DNA of 18,577 nt. Source: Asaia bogorensis. GTDB taxonomy: Bacteria; Pseudomonadota; Alphaproteobacteria; Acetobacterales; Acetobacteraceae. A program made the translations under genes and the position numbers. Positions 6,355 to 14,079 of this stretch are shown here, one piece after another (position 1 is the stretch's first letter; the number at the start of each line of letters is the position of its first letter). The notes under the pieces were generated by a model. The model was not told where the DNA came from, ran no database searches, and saw only the letters and a program-made list of their open reading frames with translations. The stretch covers positions 1 to 18,577 of the forward strand of contig CAMBXJ010000024.1 of the NCBI GenBank assembly GCA_945871455.1, in the 5' to 3' direction.

Positions 6355-7422
6355 TTACTGGAGCGTGCGGCGGGTCTCCCGGTACCGCTTCGGGTCGAAT
6401 TTGAAGTAGTCCATGACATTGTGCTGGGTCAGGCCACCGGTGATCTCGGTATGGTGACGGACCGGGATGCCCATCGTCTCGCACATCTCCTGCGTGCGGC
6501 TGTCATGGGCGATGCATCCGCCCGGGATGCCGGCCTGAAATGCCAGCATGACGCCATGGAACCGGGTTCCGACGACGAAATCGAACCGTCGCATGAAGTC
6601 CATCCAACTCCGCGCATCGTAATGGGCATAGGCATGTTGTCGGCACCATGCCTTGAATTCGTCGGCCGATCGGTTCGGCATGATATAGCGCCGGCACAGC
6701 TCAAACTTTTCCGGCGCCATGGTATCGAACTCATTGCGGGCGAGTTGCAGCATCTCCAGCCCATGCTGGACGATGTAGGCACCGCCGGTCTGGGTGACGA
6801 TATCGGCAAGATCGCGTTCGATGCCCGCCAGCGCCGGTATATAGGGAATGCCCGCGGCAACGGCGATATGACGCGGCTTGCGGCCGAACCCGCGGGCAAC
6901 CTTGCCGGCAATATCGTCGTTCATGCTGATGAAGTTGGACGGGCACCCGGTCACGACAGCGGCGTCGGGCATGCCCAACCTGGCGATCTGGGCCTTGGTA
7001 TAGGCGCCTCGAACCCCAAGATTGGGCGCGTCGGACGGACGCAACCTGGCAATCGTGCGCAACCACCGTTCCGTGCCCGCCGACAATTCCACGTCGGCGC
7101 CCATGCTCGGCGCCTGCGCACCCAGGCCCAGTCCGATCACTGGCAGCCCCAACTCCTCCAGACGCGCCGCCGCACGGTCCAAATCGGTGTGTTTGCCCAG
7201 TTGGTTCGCAAGCGCGAGGACAATGATATCGCCGGCCGCGCGGATGTCGCGCACCGGCATGTCCCAATGGACGACCCGCCCGTGGGGGACATGGCGCGCA
7301 ACAGCGAACATGAACGCCAGATTGCCGGTATTGCCGCCGGTTTCCGCGAGCAGCGTCTTGGCATCCTTGCGATAATAATCTGAAAGATAGGGGCTGGCAC
7401 CGAGCAAGATGGGGCGACGCAT
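6355..7422 (-). CDS. Polysaccharide pyruvyl transferase family protein
   Basis: This 355-residue protein fits the PS_pyruv_trans family, which transfers pyruvate from phosphoenolpyruvate to sugars of exopolysaccharides or cell-wall glycans (CsaB, WcaK, ExoV type). Recognisable elements are TGGNTGN (28-34, the usual G-N-x-G start), GLGLGAQAP (97-105), GVRGAYTKAQIARLG (136-150) and TGCPSNF (158-164). The C-terminal signature is FVVGTRFHGVMLAFQAGIP (282-300) followed by HDSRTQE (306-312), where R287/H289 are family-conserved. It is cytosolic, with no signal peptide or TM segment. The ATG at 7422 follows a GTGGGAAA purine patch. No glycosyltransferase or export genes adjoin it, so the acceptor sugar cannot be inferred. 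A small repeat-coding frame follows after six bases. Confidence 0.85.
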   Translation of the reverse strand: MRRPILLGASPYLSDYYRKDAKTLLAETGGNTGNLAFMFAVARHVPHGRVVHWDMPVRDIRAAGDIIVLALANQLGKHTDLDRAAARLEELGLPVIGLGLGAQAPSMGADVELSAGTERWLRTIARLRPSDAPNLGVRGAYTKAQIARLGMPDAAVVTGCPSNFISMNDDIAGKVARGFGRKPRHIAVAAGIPYIPALAGIERDLADIVTQTGGAYIVQHGLEMLQLARNEFDTMAPEKFELCRRYIMPNRSADEFKAWCRQHAYAHYDARSWMDFMRRFDFVVGTRFHGVMLAFQAGIPGGCIAHDSRTQEMCETMGIPVRHHTEITGGLTQHNVMDYFKFDPKRYRETRRTLQ

Positions 7423-7905
7423 CTAGATTTCCCACTCGATGCGATATTTATTTCGGTATAACATCAATTCAGCATCCCTTGTGTGACGATCCTGCCGTGG
7501 CGGACTGGCACCAAATCCCTGGCATCGAACGACACTGTCATATGGTACCAGGGCTGGCGCTGAAAACACCGAAATGCCCGTTCCGACCTTCTGTGCGGCC
7601 AATCGTGGCGGGAATCGATCCCCCGCACACAATGCCAACCGCCCCTTGTCGGAAATGACGCCCAATGATGGCGACCCGGCCTACAGTGGCATGACCCGGG
7701 ACGTCACGACCATCCGCGCAATCCTGGCCGGGGCAGCGGAGAGAGCCCACAGCCAAGGCTGGATCGAGGCCGGCAGAGGCGGAGCCCGATCACCGAGGTC
7801 CGGACTTCCTGCCATGCCACGCTTCGAATCAGCAATCCGCAGACGACCGGACGCGTCAGATCGTCGGGTCACCGCGCCGCGATAAACGATGCACGCGCAC
7901 GCCAG
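7423..7905. other. Intergenic region upstream of the pyruvyl transferase gene
   Basis: The 483 bp lie between the 3' end of the fusion-protein gene and the start of the pyruvyl transferase gene. A conspicuously AT-rich patch at about 7436-7475 just before the pyruvyl transferase ATG is the likeliest promoter/leader; on the minus strand it contains TTGATG and TTATAC, but at poor mutual spacing. Open frames on both strands in the remainder have no ribosome site or recognisable product. An 80-codon minus-strand frame ends in TAG directly abutting the pyruvyl transferase ATG. Confidence 0.4.
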
Positions 7906-8982
7906 CTACGGGCGAGCAGCCTTGGCTCGGCTGAAGTCGAACCAGGAACTGATGATGGCGCCCAGATCGCGCTGACGCATCGTGTCGATGTCGACGGTCG
8001 CGGTCATACCGGCCCGCAGTGGCGATTCGCCGGGATGGGGCAACAGTCTGATTTTGACCGGCAGGCGCTGCACCACCTTGACCCAGTTCCCCGACGCATT
8101 CTGCGGCGGCAGGATCGCGAACTCGGACCCGGCCGCGGGACTGATGCTCTGCACCACGCCTTCCCAGACCTCATCCGGATAGATGTCCAACACGACCTTT
8201 ACCTTCTGGCCCGCTTGGACATGGGTCAGCGTGGTTTCCTTCAGGTTGGCTTCGACCCAGGGGCGATGATCGGCAACGATTACAAACAAGGGTGTCGCCG
8301 GCTTCACCTGCTCCCCCAATTGCAGCTTCACGTTTACCGCGATGCCATCGAGCGGCGCGACCAACGTGGTCCGCGCCAGATCCAGCGCGGCCCGGTCACG
8401 CGCGGCCAGTTTGTCGCGCACCAACGGATGCCGATCGACGGGGATTTCGGCATCGCCGCCGAGGACGGTCAGCATCCGCTCCAGCCGACGGCGCACCACG
8501 GACAGCCGCTCCCGCGCCACCGCGGCATCGTTCTGAGCCTCCTCCAAGCGGGTTGCCGACACCACGCCTGATCCGGCAAGCGATTCCTGGCGTTTCAATT
8601 GGCGCTGGAAGTAATCGGCGCGGTTTTCGACCTCACCCAGTTCGCTGCGGGTCTCCCGCCACGTGGCGCGCGCCGTTTCGACCTGAGCACGGGCGAGGTC
8701 GAGCTCCGCATCGGCGCCGGCCAGCGCGAGGCGGTAGGGTTCCGGATCGATCCGAATCAGCGGCATGCCGGCCTTCACGCGTTCGTGATCGCGAATGGCA
8801 ACCTCAATTACGCGCCCGGACACTTCCGGGGCAATCTGTGCGATATCGGCCTTCACATACGCATTTTCGGTGCTGATGATCCTGCCGCCTCGCTGCCACA
8901 CAACCGCACCGCCGACCAGAACCAGTATCGGAACACCAACCAAAAGTACCAAGCGTACCAGCCTGGTCCGCGCACGCGTCAT
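7906..8982 (-). CDS. EmrA/HlyD-type membrane fusion protein of a drug efflux system
   Basis: This is a 358-residue periplasmic adaptor linking an inner-membrane antiporter to an outer-membrane channel. It has one N-terminal TM anchor (about 8-30), then STENAYVKADIAQIAPEVSG (38-57), the classic EmrA entry to the barrel/lipoyl region. The first half-lipoyl segment is GRVIEVAIRDHERVKAGMPL, followed by a long alpha-helical hairpin (about 85-205) and the returning half-lipoyl LDGIAVNVKLQLGEQVKPATPLF. A beta-barrel with SGNWVKVVQRLPVKI (297-311) and LRAGMTATVDID closes the fold. Length and motif order match EmrA. ATG at 8982 is chosen because GAGGTGA precedes it at ideal spacing; an in-frame GTG one codon upstream (8985) is possible. 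It is transcribed away from the DHA2 antiporter gene at 9151, its probable partner, instead of forming the usual emrAB operon. Confidence 0.92.
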   Translation of the reverse strand: MTRARTRLVRLVLLVGVPILVLVGGAVVWQRGGRIISTENAYVKADIAQIAPEVSGRVIEVAIRDHERVKAGMPLIRIDPEPYRLALAGADAELDLARAQVETARATWRETRSELGEVENRADYFQRQLKRQESLAGSGVVSATRLEEAQNDAAVARERLSVVRRRLERMLTVLGGDAEIPVDRHPLVRDKLAARDRAALDLARTTLVAPLDGIAVNVKLQLGEQVKPATPLFVIVADHRPWVEANLKETTLTHVQAGQKVKVVLDIYPDEVWEGVVQSISPAAGSEFAILPPQNASGNWVKVVQRLPVKIRLLPHPGESPLRAGMTATVDIDTMRQRDLGAIISSWFDFSRAKAARP

Positions 8983-9088
8983 CACGTCACCTCAGATAGA
9001 AAAATCGCAGGCTGCTCTGTTTCTCGCCTCAATCGCATCGCTCGGAACCGCTCGGGTGGTGTGGCCTGGCTCGCGTCAAATCACTAAC

Positions 9089-9128
9089 ATAGCTTACGAT
9101 AGCGCACGCTACCTTTTGAACATATATT
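9089..9128 (+). promoter_or_regulatory. Candidate operator/promoter between divergent efflux genes
   Basis: TAGCG-CA-CGCTA (9100-9111) is a 12-base perfect inverted repeat. ATAGC also occurs as a direct repeat ten bases apart (9089-9093 and 9099-9103), i.e. on the same helix face. TATATT (9123-9128) could be the -10 box of the antiporter promoter. At 17-base spacing its -35 would fall at 9100-9105, inside the palindrome, the arrangement expected for a repressor site. No regulator gene is present nearby. Confidence 0.35.
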
Positions 9129-9150
9129 CCGCCGGGATGCCCAACTCAAG

Positions 9151-10671
9151 ATGAGCGATAGCGAAGCTGCCTTGTCCCTTTCGGTGGCGCGCCGGTTTCT
9201 GATCCTCGGTGCCGTGATGCTGGCGTCGATGCTCTACTCCACCACCCTGCTGATCGCATCCACCCTGCTGCCCCAGATGCAGGGCACGATGGCCGCGACG
9301 GCCGATGAAATCGCCTGGACCATGACGTTCAACATCCTGGCAACAGCTGTCGTCACCCCCATGACGGGATGGCTGGTCGCCCGCTTCGGTCGCCGAAATG
9401 TGATGATGTGGTCTATGTTCGGCTTTACCGGCGCCACCTGGCTGTGCGGCGCCGCCGATTCATTGGAAACGCTCGTCTTCTGGCGCGTTGCCCAGGGCGC
9501 GCTCGGCGCCCCCGTCGTTCCACTGTCGAACGCGATCCTGTTGGACAGCTTTCCGCGCCGTCAGGCCGGCATGGTGACATCGATTTTTGGCATGGCTGTC
9601 GTGATCGGGCCGGTGGTCGGCCCGGCCCTCGGCGGCTTCCTGGCAGAGGTCTATAGCTGGCGCTGGGCCTTCTATATGCTGGTTCCGGTCGGCCTGACGG
9701 CGTTTCTCGGCGTCGCCCTGGCCTTGGACAAGGACCAACCAGGACGCGGCACGCGACTGGACTGGATCGGATTCCTCACGCTCGCCGCCGCGATCTCCTG
9801 CGTGCAACTGGTGCTGTCGCGCGGACAGCGGTTGGATTGGTTCGAATCGACCGAAATCGTGATCGAGACCGCCCTGGCGGTCGTGGCGTTCTTCATGTTC
9901 GTGGTGCACAGCCTGACGGCCGAGCGTCCATTTCTGGACCCGAAACTGCTGAAGGACCCGAACTACGCGCTGGGGCTGGTCCTGGTGACCATCTACGGAA
10001 TGCTCAACTTCACGCCGGTGGTGCTTTTGCCATCGCTGTTGCAGCAGCATGCGGGCTACCCGGACCAGATCATCGGCGAAATCCTGGGCGCGCGCGGCAT
10101 CGGCGCCACGATTGGCTTTTTCCTGGCGATCTTCGCCGGACGGGTCGATCCACGCATCGGCATGATCTTCGGCTTCTCCCTGCAAATCGTGTCCGGGATC
10201 TGGCTCATGAGCCTGGACCTGAATGTCGACAAGACGACCCTGGCGCTGAACAGCGTGTTGCAAGGCATCGCGGTCGGCGTGTTTTGGGTCCCGCTGACCA
10301 TCGCCACGTTCCCGACGTTGGATTCGCGGCTGATGCCAGAGGCGATGTCCCTGTTCCATCTGATGCGCAACATCGGATCGAGCTTTTTCATCTCGATCTC
10401 GGTAGCGGAGATCGTCCACGCAACGGGCGCGAACTACTCTCGTCTGACGGAAATGATTTCGCCCTATAATCGCGCCCTGGCCCTGCCCTGGGTGACCGGC
10501 AACTGGACCACCGAATCGCAGGTCGGGTTGGCGCGGCTGTCGAAGGAGATCAACCGGCAGGCGGCCATGATTGGCTATACGAACGCTTTCGGGTTCTATA
10601 CGGCGACTTCCGCGGTCGCAATCGCGATGATCCTGCTGGCGAAAAAGCGGCAGCGGAAGACGGCCACGTAA
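9151..10671 (+). CDS. DHA2-family (EmrB/QacA-type) MFS multidrug/H+ antiporter
   Basis: This 506-residue inner-membrane protein has about 14 hydrophobic segments, the DHA2 layout. Visible MFS signatures are motif A GWLVARFGRR (73-82) between TM2 and TM3, and motif C GPVVGPALGGFLAE (153-166) in TM5 followed by SWRWAFYMLVPVG, the EmrB-type WRW-FY segment. A second-half region begins PNYALGLVLVTIYGML. The periplasmic loop before the last TM (about 425-470) is large, as in EmrB. It would use proton influx to expel hydrophobic compounds and normally works with an EmrA adaptor, which is encoded divergently at 7906-8982. The start is the ATG at 9151 with only a weak CAAG patch upstream, suggesting low translation or a misjudged start. 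An alpha/beta hydrolase gene follows 20 bp later. Confidence 0.93.
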   Translation: MSDSEAALSLSVARRFLILGAVMLASMLYSTTLLIASTLLPQMQGTMAATADEIAWTMTFNILATAVVTPMTGWLVARFGRRNVMMWSMFGFTGATWLCGAADSLETLVFWRVAQGALGAPVVPLSNAILLDSFPRRQAGMVTSIFGMAVVIGPVVGPALGGFLAEVYSWRWAFYMLVPVGLTAFLGVALALDKDQPGRGTRLDWIGFLTLAAAISCVQLVLSRGQRLDWFESTEIVIETALAVVAFFMFVVHSLTAERPFLDPKLLKDPNYALGLVLVTIYGMLNFTPVVLLPSLLQQHAGYPDQIIGEILGARGIGATIGFFLAIFAGRVDPRIGMIFGFSLQIVSGIWLMSLDLNVDKTTLALNSVLQGIAVGVFWVPLTIATFPTLDSRLMPEAMSLFHLMRNIGSSFFISISVAEIVHATGANYSRLTEMISPYNRALALPWVTGNWTTESQVGLARLSKEINRQAAMIGYTNAFGFYTATSAVAIAMILLAKKRQRKTAT

Positions 10672-10691
10672 CACCTCAGAGGGAAACGACC

Positions 10692-11381
10692 ATGGCAAAT
10701 TACGTCCTGCTCCACGGCGCCTACCAGGGCGGCTGGATTTTCAATCGCGTCACGCCACATCTGCGGGCCGCCGGCCACACGGTGTTCGCACCAACTCTGG
10801 ACGGCTGCGGGGAGCGTGCCCATGCGATCCGCCCGGGCATCGATACCGAGAGCCAGGCGGCCGAAATCGCGCAATTGCTGTTCTATGAGGACCTGAACGA
10901 TGTCGTTCTGGTCGGCACCAGTTGCGGCGGCATGATCGCCTGCCGGGTGGCGGAGATCGCGCGCGACCGCATTGATCGGATCGTGCTGGCCGATGCGCTG
11001 GCGCTGTTCAACGGGGAAGCCGTGTCCGATCACGTCAAGCGGCCAACCGCGATATCGACGGATATCGCGACCGGTCCGTCACCCGAGGACGCGGCGAATC
11101 GTATGTTCGTATCCCTGACCGGCGAAACGAAAGCCTGGGCGCTGGCCCGCTACACGCCGCACCCGATCGCCGCGATGCAGGCCCCGGTCAAGCTCGACAG
11201 TTTCTGGCAGCAAAGCTGGAAGGCATCCGTCATCTGGTGCAAGCAGAGCGTCAATCCGCCGGTTGCGCATCAACGCCGAGCGGCGGATGCGTTGAAGGCA
11301 AGCTGGCATGAACTGGATACCGGTCATTATCCGATGCTGACCGAGCCCGGGAAGCTGGCGAATCTGATGATGGCGGGGTAG
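10692..11381 (+). CDS. Alpha/beta hydrolase, plant-esterase/hydroxynitrile-lyase-like family
   Basis: This is a 229-residue single-domain alpha/beta hydrolase. LLHGAYQGGWIF (6-17) is the oxyanion-hole loop, GTSCGG (75-80) is the nucleophile elbow with Ser77, and DTGHYPMLTEP (209-219) supplies the catalytic His212. The acid residue is probably D101 or a later Asp in the cap-side segment and is not certain. Compact size and the HGA-x-x-GGW start place it near the methyl-esterase/hydroxynitrile-lyase subgroup. A strong GAGGGA ribosome site precedes the ATG and it starts 20 bp after the antiporter stop, so the two are likely co-transcribed. It may modify or detoxify the exported compound (inference). 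The physiological substrate is unknown. Confidence 0.87.
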   Translation: MANYVLLHGAYQGGWIFNRVTPHLRAAGHTVFAPTLDGCGERAHAIRPGIDTESQAAEIAQLLFYEDLNDVVLVGTSCGGMIACRVAEIARDRIDRIVLADALALFNGEAVSDHVKRPTAISTDIATGPSPEDAANRMFVSLTGETKAWALARYTPHPIAAMQAPVKLDSFWQQSWKASVIWCKQSVNPPVAHQRRAADALKASWHELDTGHYPMLTEPGKLANLMMAG

Positions 11382-11719
11382 CGCGCGCTTCCCCGGATTG
11401 GACGGGGAACGCCCTGCAAAACGTTGTCCGAGAGCATGATTGGGTCGGCCTTCCGCGATACGATCATGCCTCGTGACGCATCCGGCTTCATGCCGGTTGC
11501 CGGAGGCGGGCCCGCGGTGCCTCTGTCGCTGGTTCCCCTTTCGGCTAATTTCTGACAGCGATGGAATAAGGCAAGCCGCCGCCCGACAATGACGGGGATG
11601 ATCGGGATCGCGCGACGCTTCTCCGTCATGCGCAATGCATGATCCCGCTTCCCTTCATGCCGCCGAACACCCATTATCCCGGCAAGCAAGAACGCACAGG
11701 GAGCCTCGGGCGCCGCATC
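11382..11719. other. Intergenic region upstream of the DedA gene
   Basis: The 338 bp begin with a hairpin ending the antiporter/hydrolase unit (11389-11409). Further inverted repeats are GCATGAT (11434-11440) with ATCATGC (11463-11469) and a small CCGGC-TTCAT-GCCGG hairpin shortly after. No convincing promoter was found for the DedA gene. An alternative in-frame upstream ATG at 11639 would extend the DedA protein into this region. Confidence 0.45.
11389..11409 (+). terminator. Hairpin after the antiporter/hydrolase operon
   Basis: TTCCCCG (11389-11395) pairs perfectly with CGGGGAA (11403-11409) around a seven-base loop, starting eight bases after the hydrolase stop. The following sequence is not T-rich, so the terminator call rests on stem strength and position. 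Confidence 0.45.
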
Positions 11720-12352
11720 ATGTGGTCATGGGTTTATGCCGCCGTCGATCTGGTCGCCGAGTATCCAACCTGGGCGCTCGCGATCGCATTCATCGCTGCC
11801 ATCGTCGAGGCGGTGGCGGTGCTGGGCATCCTTATCCCTGGCACCCCGATCGTGATGGCGGTCGCCGCGGCGGCGACCGCGGCGGGCCAACCGATGGCCC
11901 CCTATCTGATCCTGGTCGCGATCGGCGCCATCATCGGCGATTTCGTGTCCTATTGGGTGGGCTACCGCTACAAGGATAGGCTGCGCGGCGTTTGGCCTTT
12001 GTCCACCCGGCCACATCTGATGGAAAGAGCAGACCGCTTCTTCGACCGCTATGGCATCTACAGCATCGCGTTCTGCCGGTTCCTGCCGGTGTTCCGTTCG
12101 ACAGTGCCCATGGTGGCGGGCATGGCAGGGATGTCGCGCAACCGATTCGTGTTGGCGAATGTCTGCTCCGCGCTGGTTTGGGCACCGGTGCATGTCTACC
12201 CGGCCCAGGTCGCCGGCCTGACGATCGATAGCCTGAACGACGGCGATTGGCAGACCGCGTCTTACTGGGCTGCCTTGCTGGCGGGGCTATGTGTCGCGGG
12301 CTGGTGGCTGCACCGGCGCCTGGCGGCCAGAGTCAGGCAGACCACCGCCTGA
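11720..12352 (+). CDS. DedA/SNARE-associated family integral membrane protein
   Basis: From ATG 11720 this is a 210-residue polytopic membrane protein of the DedA (VTT/SNARE-assoc) family, whose members act in membrane homeostasis, including undecaprenyl-phosphate or phospholipid recycling. Family landmarks are the acidic residue E30 before LGILIPGTPIVM (35-46), GDFVSYWVGY (73-82), FFDRYG (107-112), and the conserved FCRFLPVFRSTVPMVAGMAGM block (118-138) with R120, P123, R126, P130 and G134. A final TM segment lies at about 182-198. ATG at 11639 would add 27 polar residues not typical of the family. The chosen start places the first helix at the usual distance, although its ribosome site is poor. 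It is single-gene, convergent to lpxA, with an intrinsic terminator 64 bp after the stop. Confidence 0.88.
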   Translation: MWSWVYAAVDLVAEYPTWALAIAFIAAIVEAVAVLGILIPGTPIVMAVAAAATAAGQPMAPYLILVAIGAIIGDFVSYWVGYRYKDRLRGVWPLSTRPHLMERADRFFDRYGIYSIAFCRFLPVFRSTVPMVAGMAGMSRNRFVLANVCSALVWAPVHVYPAQVAGLTIDSLNDGDWQTASYWAALLAGLCVAGWWLHRRLAARVRQTTA

Positions 12353-12415
12353 GCATCGTTCGGCGGCGCGCCACGGGTGCGGACCCGACAAAATGATGGG
12401 CCATCAAGCATTACC

Positions 12416-12448
12416 AAGCGGACAGTCGTGGTCCGCTTTATCTTTACC
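12416..12448 (+). terminator. Rho-independent terminator of the DedA gene
   Basis: AAGCGGAC (12416-12423) pairs perfectly with GTCCGCTT (12431-12438) around AGTCGTG, followed by TATCTTTACC. This is the only hairpin in the window with a T-rich tail and it lies 64 bp after the dedA stop on the plus strand. Confidence 0.65.
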
Positions 12449-12475
12449 GGCTTGGTTCGGTGATCGCGTCCGTCG

Positions 12476-12512
12476 GTTCCAACCCCATCGAACGTCATCG
12501 GCGGGTTGGAAC
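12476..12512 (-). terminator. Hairpin 18 bp after lpxA, candidate end of the bam-lpx operon
   Basis: GTTCCAACCC (12476-12485) pairs perfectly with GGGTTGGAAC (12503-12512) over a 17-base loop. In lpxA orientation it begins 18 bases past the stop. No T-run follows. Position and a ten-pair stem suggest the transcript ends or is protected here. Confidence 0.5.
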
Positions 12513-12530
12513 AGCGGCCGGTGGGTCGAA

Positions 12531-13355
12531 CTATTCCGCCCGGGTCAGCCCGCGATGGCTCGGCGCGTCGATGAACGCCAGTACCTCGTCGATCAGCGGA
12601 TCGCCGGCATACCCCGCCCGGACATCTTCCAGCCGCTGGGCGAAGACGCCCTCATGCCCGAACAGAGCGCGGAACATGGTATTCAAATGCTGGATCTGCG
12701 CCTTATCGAAGCCCCGCCGTTTCAGTCCGATGACGTTCAGCCCGCCCAGCCGAGCCCTGTTGCCCAGAACGCTGCCAAAGGGGATGACGTCCGCTTCCAC
12801 GCCTGACACACCGCCGATCATCGCCGCTCGTCCGATTCGGACAAACTGGTGAATCGCCGCGGAACCGCCGATAACTGCATGGTCGCCGATGCTGACATGG
12901 CCACCCATCACGACATTATTCGCGACGATTACGTTGTTACCGAGGGTGCAGTCATGCGCCACATGCGCCACCGCCATCAGCATGCAATCGCTGCCAACCC
13001 TGGTGATGCCCTTGCCGGTCGCCGTGCCGCGGTGGATCGTGCAGTGTTCCCGCACCAGAGTCCGCGCGCCGATGTCGCACTGCGTAGGCTCGCCCTTGTA
13101 TTTCAGGTCCTGCGGTTCCATCCCGACCGTGCAGAACGGATACAGGATCACACCGGGGCCGATGCGTGTGTGCCCGTCGAGCACGACATGGGAGATCAGC
13201 TTCGCCCCGTCCTCGATCCTGACATCCGGCCCGACCGTGCAGAACGGCCCGATTTGCACCCCGAGGCCCAATTCGGCGGCCGGATCGACGATGGCCGTCC
13301 GGTGAATGGTCACACCACCCGCATTTGGTATGATCACTTCTGGCAAAGAATCCAT
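12531..13355 (-). CDS. lpxA: Acyl-ACP--UDP-N-acetylglucosamine O-acyltransferase
   Basis: LpxA performs the first step of lipid A synthesis, transferring a 3-hydroxyacyl chain from ACP to O-3 of UDP-GlcNAc in the cytosol. From ATG 13355 the protein has 274 residues, close to the usual 255-270. It begins shortly before the left-handed beta-helix (IHRTAIVDPAAELGLGVQIGPFCTVG). Hexapeptide repeats run to about residue 190. CTIHRGT (105-111) and AHVAHDC (130-136) carry H134, matching the E. coli catalytic H125. GLNVIGLKRRGF (205-216) starts the helical C-terminal domain. An in-frame ATG at 13475 would add 40 residues unlike the family and has no ribosome site. A gap of 209 bp separates it from fabZ. 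It is the last gene of the run, and no lpxI or lpxB follows. Confidence 0.95.
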   Translation of the reverse strand: MDSLPEVIIPNAGGVTIHRTAIVDPAAELGLGVQIGPFCTVGPDVRIEDGAKLISHVVLDGHTRIGPGVILYPFCTVGMEPQDLKYKGEPTQCDIGARTLVREHCTIHRGTATGKGITRVGSDCMLMAVAHVAHDCTLGNNVIVANNVVMGGHVSIGDHAVIGGSAAIHQFVRIGRAAMIGGVSGVEADVIPFGSVLGNRARLGGLNVIGLKRRGFDKAQIQHLNTMFRALFGHEGVFAQRLEDVRAGYAGDPLIDEVLAFIDAPSHRGLTRAE

Positions 13356-13564
13356 ATTCGCACCGGTCCGTTTTGCGTAAGCGGTCGAGCTGACCTCAGG
13401 CACCCTATGGCTCACCGGGCGGACGACCAACTCAATTAGTGTTGCCCGATATTTCCACAACTGCCTGTAAGGCATTGATGCTACAGGAATCAGGCCACAT
13501 TACGGCGCGGCGTTCCGCGCGGGTCCGGAACGGTGTCTATAGACCGCCGATCGGTTTGGAAACG

Positions 13565-14074
13565 TCAGATAGCCGGGGCGCGATCCATGATCATTGCCGC
13601 GAATGTGGCTTCCGCCACCGAAACCCCATCAACCCGCGCCACGCCATGGAACTTCCAGACATTGCCGCGATTGCGCTCCTTGGTCACGTGCACACGCATC
13701 TGATCGCCCGGCACGACGGGACGGCGGAATTTCGCGCCCTCGATCGACATGAAGTAGACCACCTTGCCCTGCGCCGCGGGGCCAAGGGTTTCCACCACCA
13801 GCACGGCGGCCGTCTGTGCCATGCTTTCGATGATCAGCACGCCCGGCATCACCGGATGGTTGGGGAAATGCCCGGCAAAAAAGGATTCATTGACCGAGAC
13901 GTTCTTGATCCCGACCGCCGATCCATTGTGGACCACCTCCACCACCCGATCGATCAGCAGGAACGGATAGCGATGCGGGATCGCCTGCATGATCTGCTTG
14001 ATGTCCAGGCTGCCGAGGGTCCCCGCGGGATTCTCGTTCGTGGCCTGGGGCGGAGATTCTGATGTTTCATCCAT
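13565..14074 (-). CDS. fabZ: 3-hydroxyacyl-[acyl-carrier-protein] dehydratase FabZ
   Basis: FabZ dehydrates (3R)-hydroxyacyl-ACP in fatty acid elongation and competes with LpxA/LpxD for the same hydroxyacyl-ACP, which explains its place in the lpx cluster. The 169-residue hot-dog-fold protein has IMQAIPHRYPFLLIDRV (28-44), the active-site segment FFAGHFPNHPVMPG (65-78) with catalytic H69, and E83 in IIESMAQ. A family-conserved KFRRPVVPGDQM block follows. The first 22 residues are a non-conserved polar extension. The start lies five bases after the lpxD stop, with only a weak GAG patch, so translational coupling is likely. Confidence 0.96.
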   Translation of the reverse strand: MDETSESPPQATNENPAGTLGSLDIKQIMQAIPHRYPFLLIDRVVEVVHNGSAVGIKNVSVNESFFAGHFPNHPVMPGVLIIESMAQTAAVLVVETLGPAAQGKVVYFMSIEGAKFRRPVVPGDQMRVHVTKERNRGNVWKFHGVARVDGVSVAEATFAAMIMDRAPAI

Positions 14075-14079
14075 GGCAT

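Noticed and set aside
7574..7885. Open frames in the 7423-7905 spacer on both strands
   Set aside because: They have no ribosome site, known motif or convincing composition. They are likely chance frames in GC-rich DNA.
9460..10698. A 412-codon minus-strand open frame
   Set aside because: It is antisense to the DHA2 antiporter and its product is His/Gln/Arg/Asp-rich low complexity.
13356..13475. N-terminal extension of LpxA to 13475
   Set aside because: The added 40 residues are not LpxA-like and the upstream ATG has no ribosome site. The 274-residue form matches the family.
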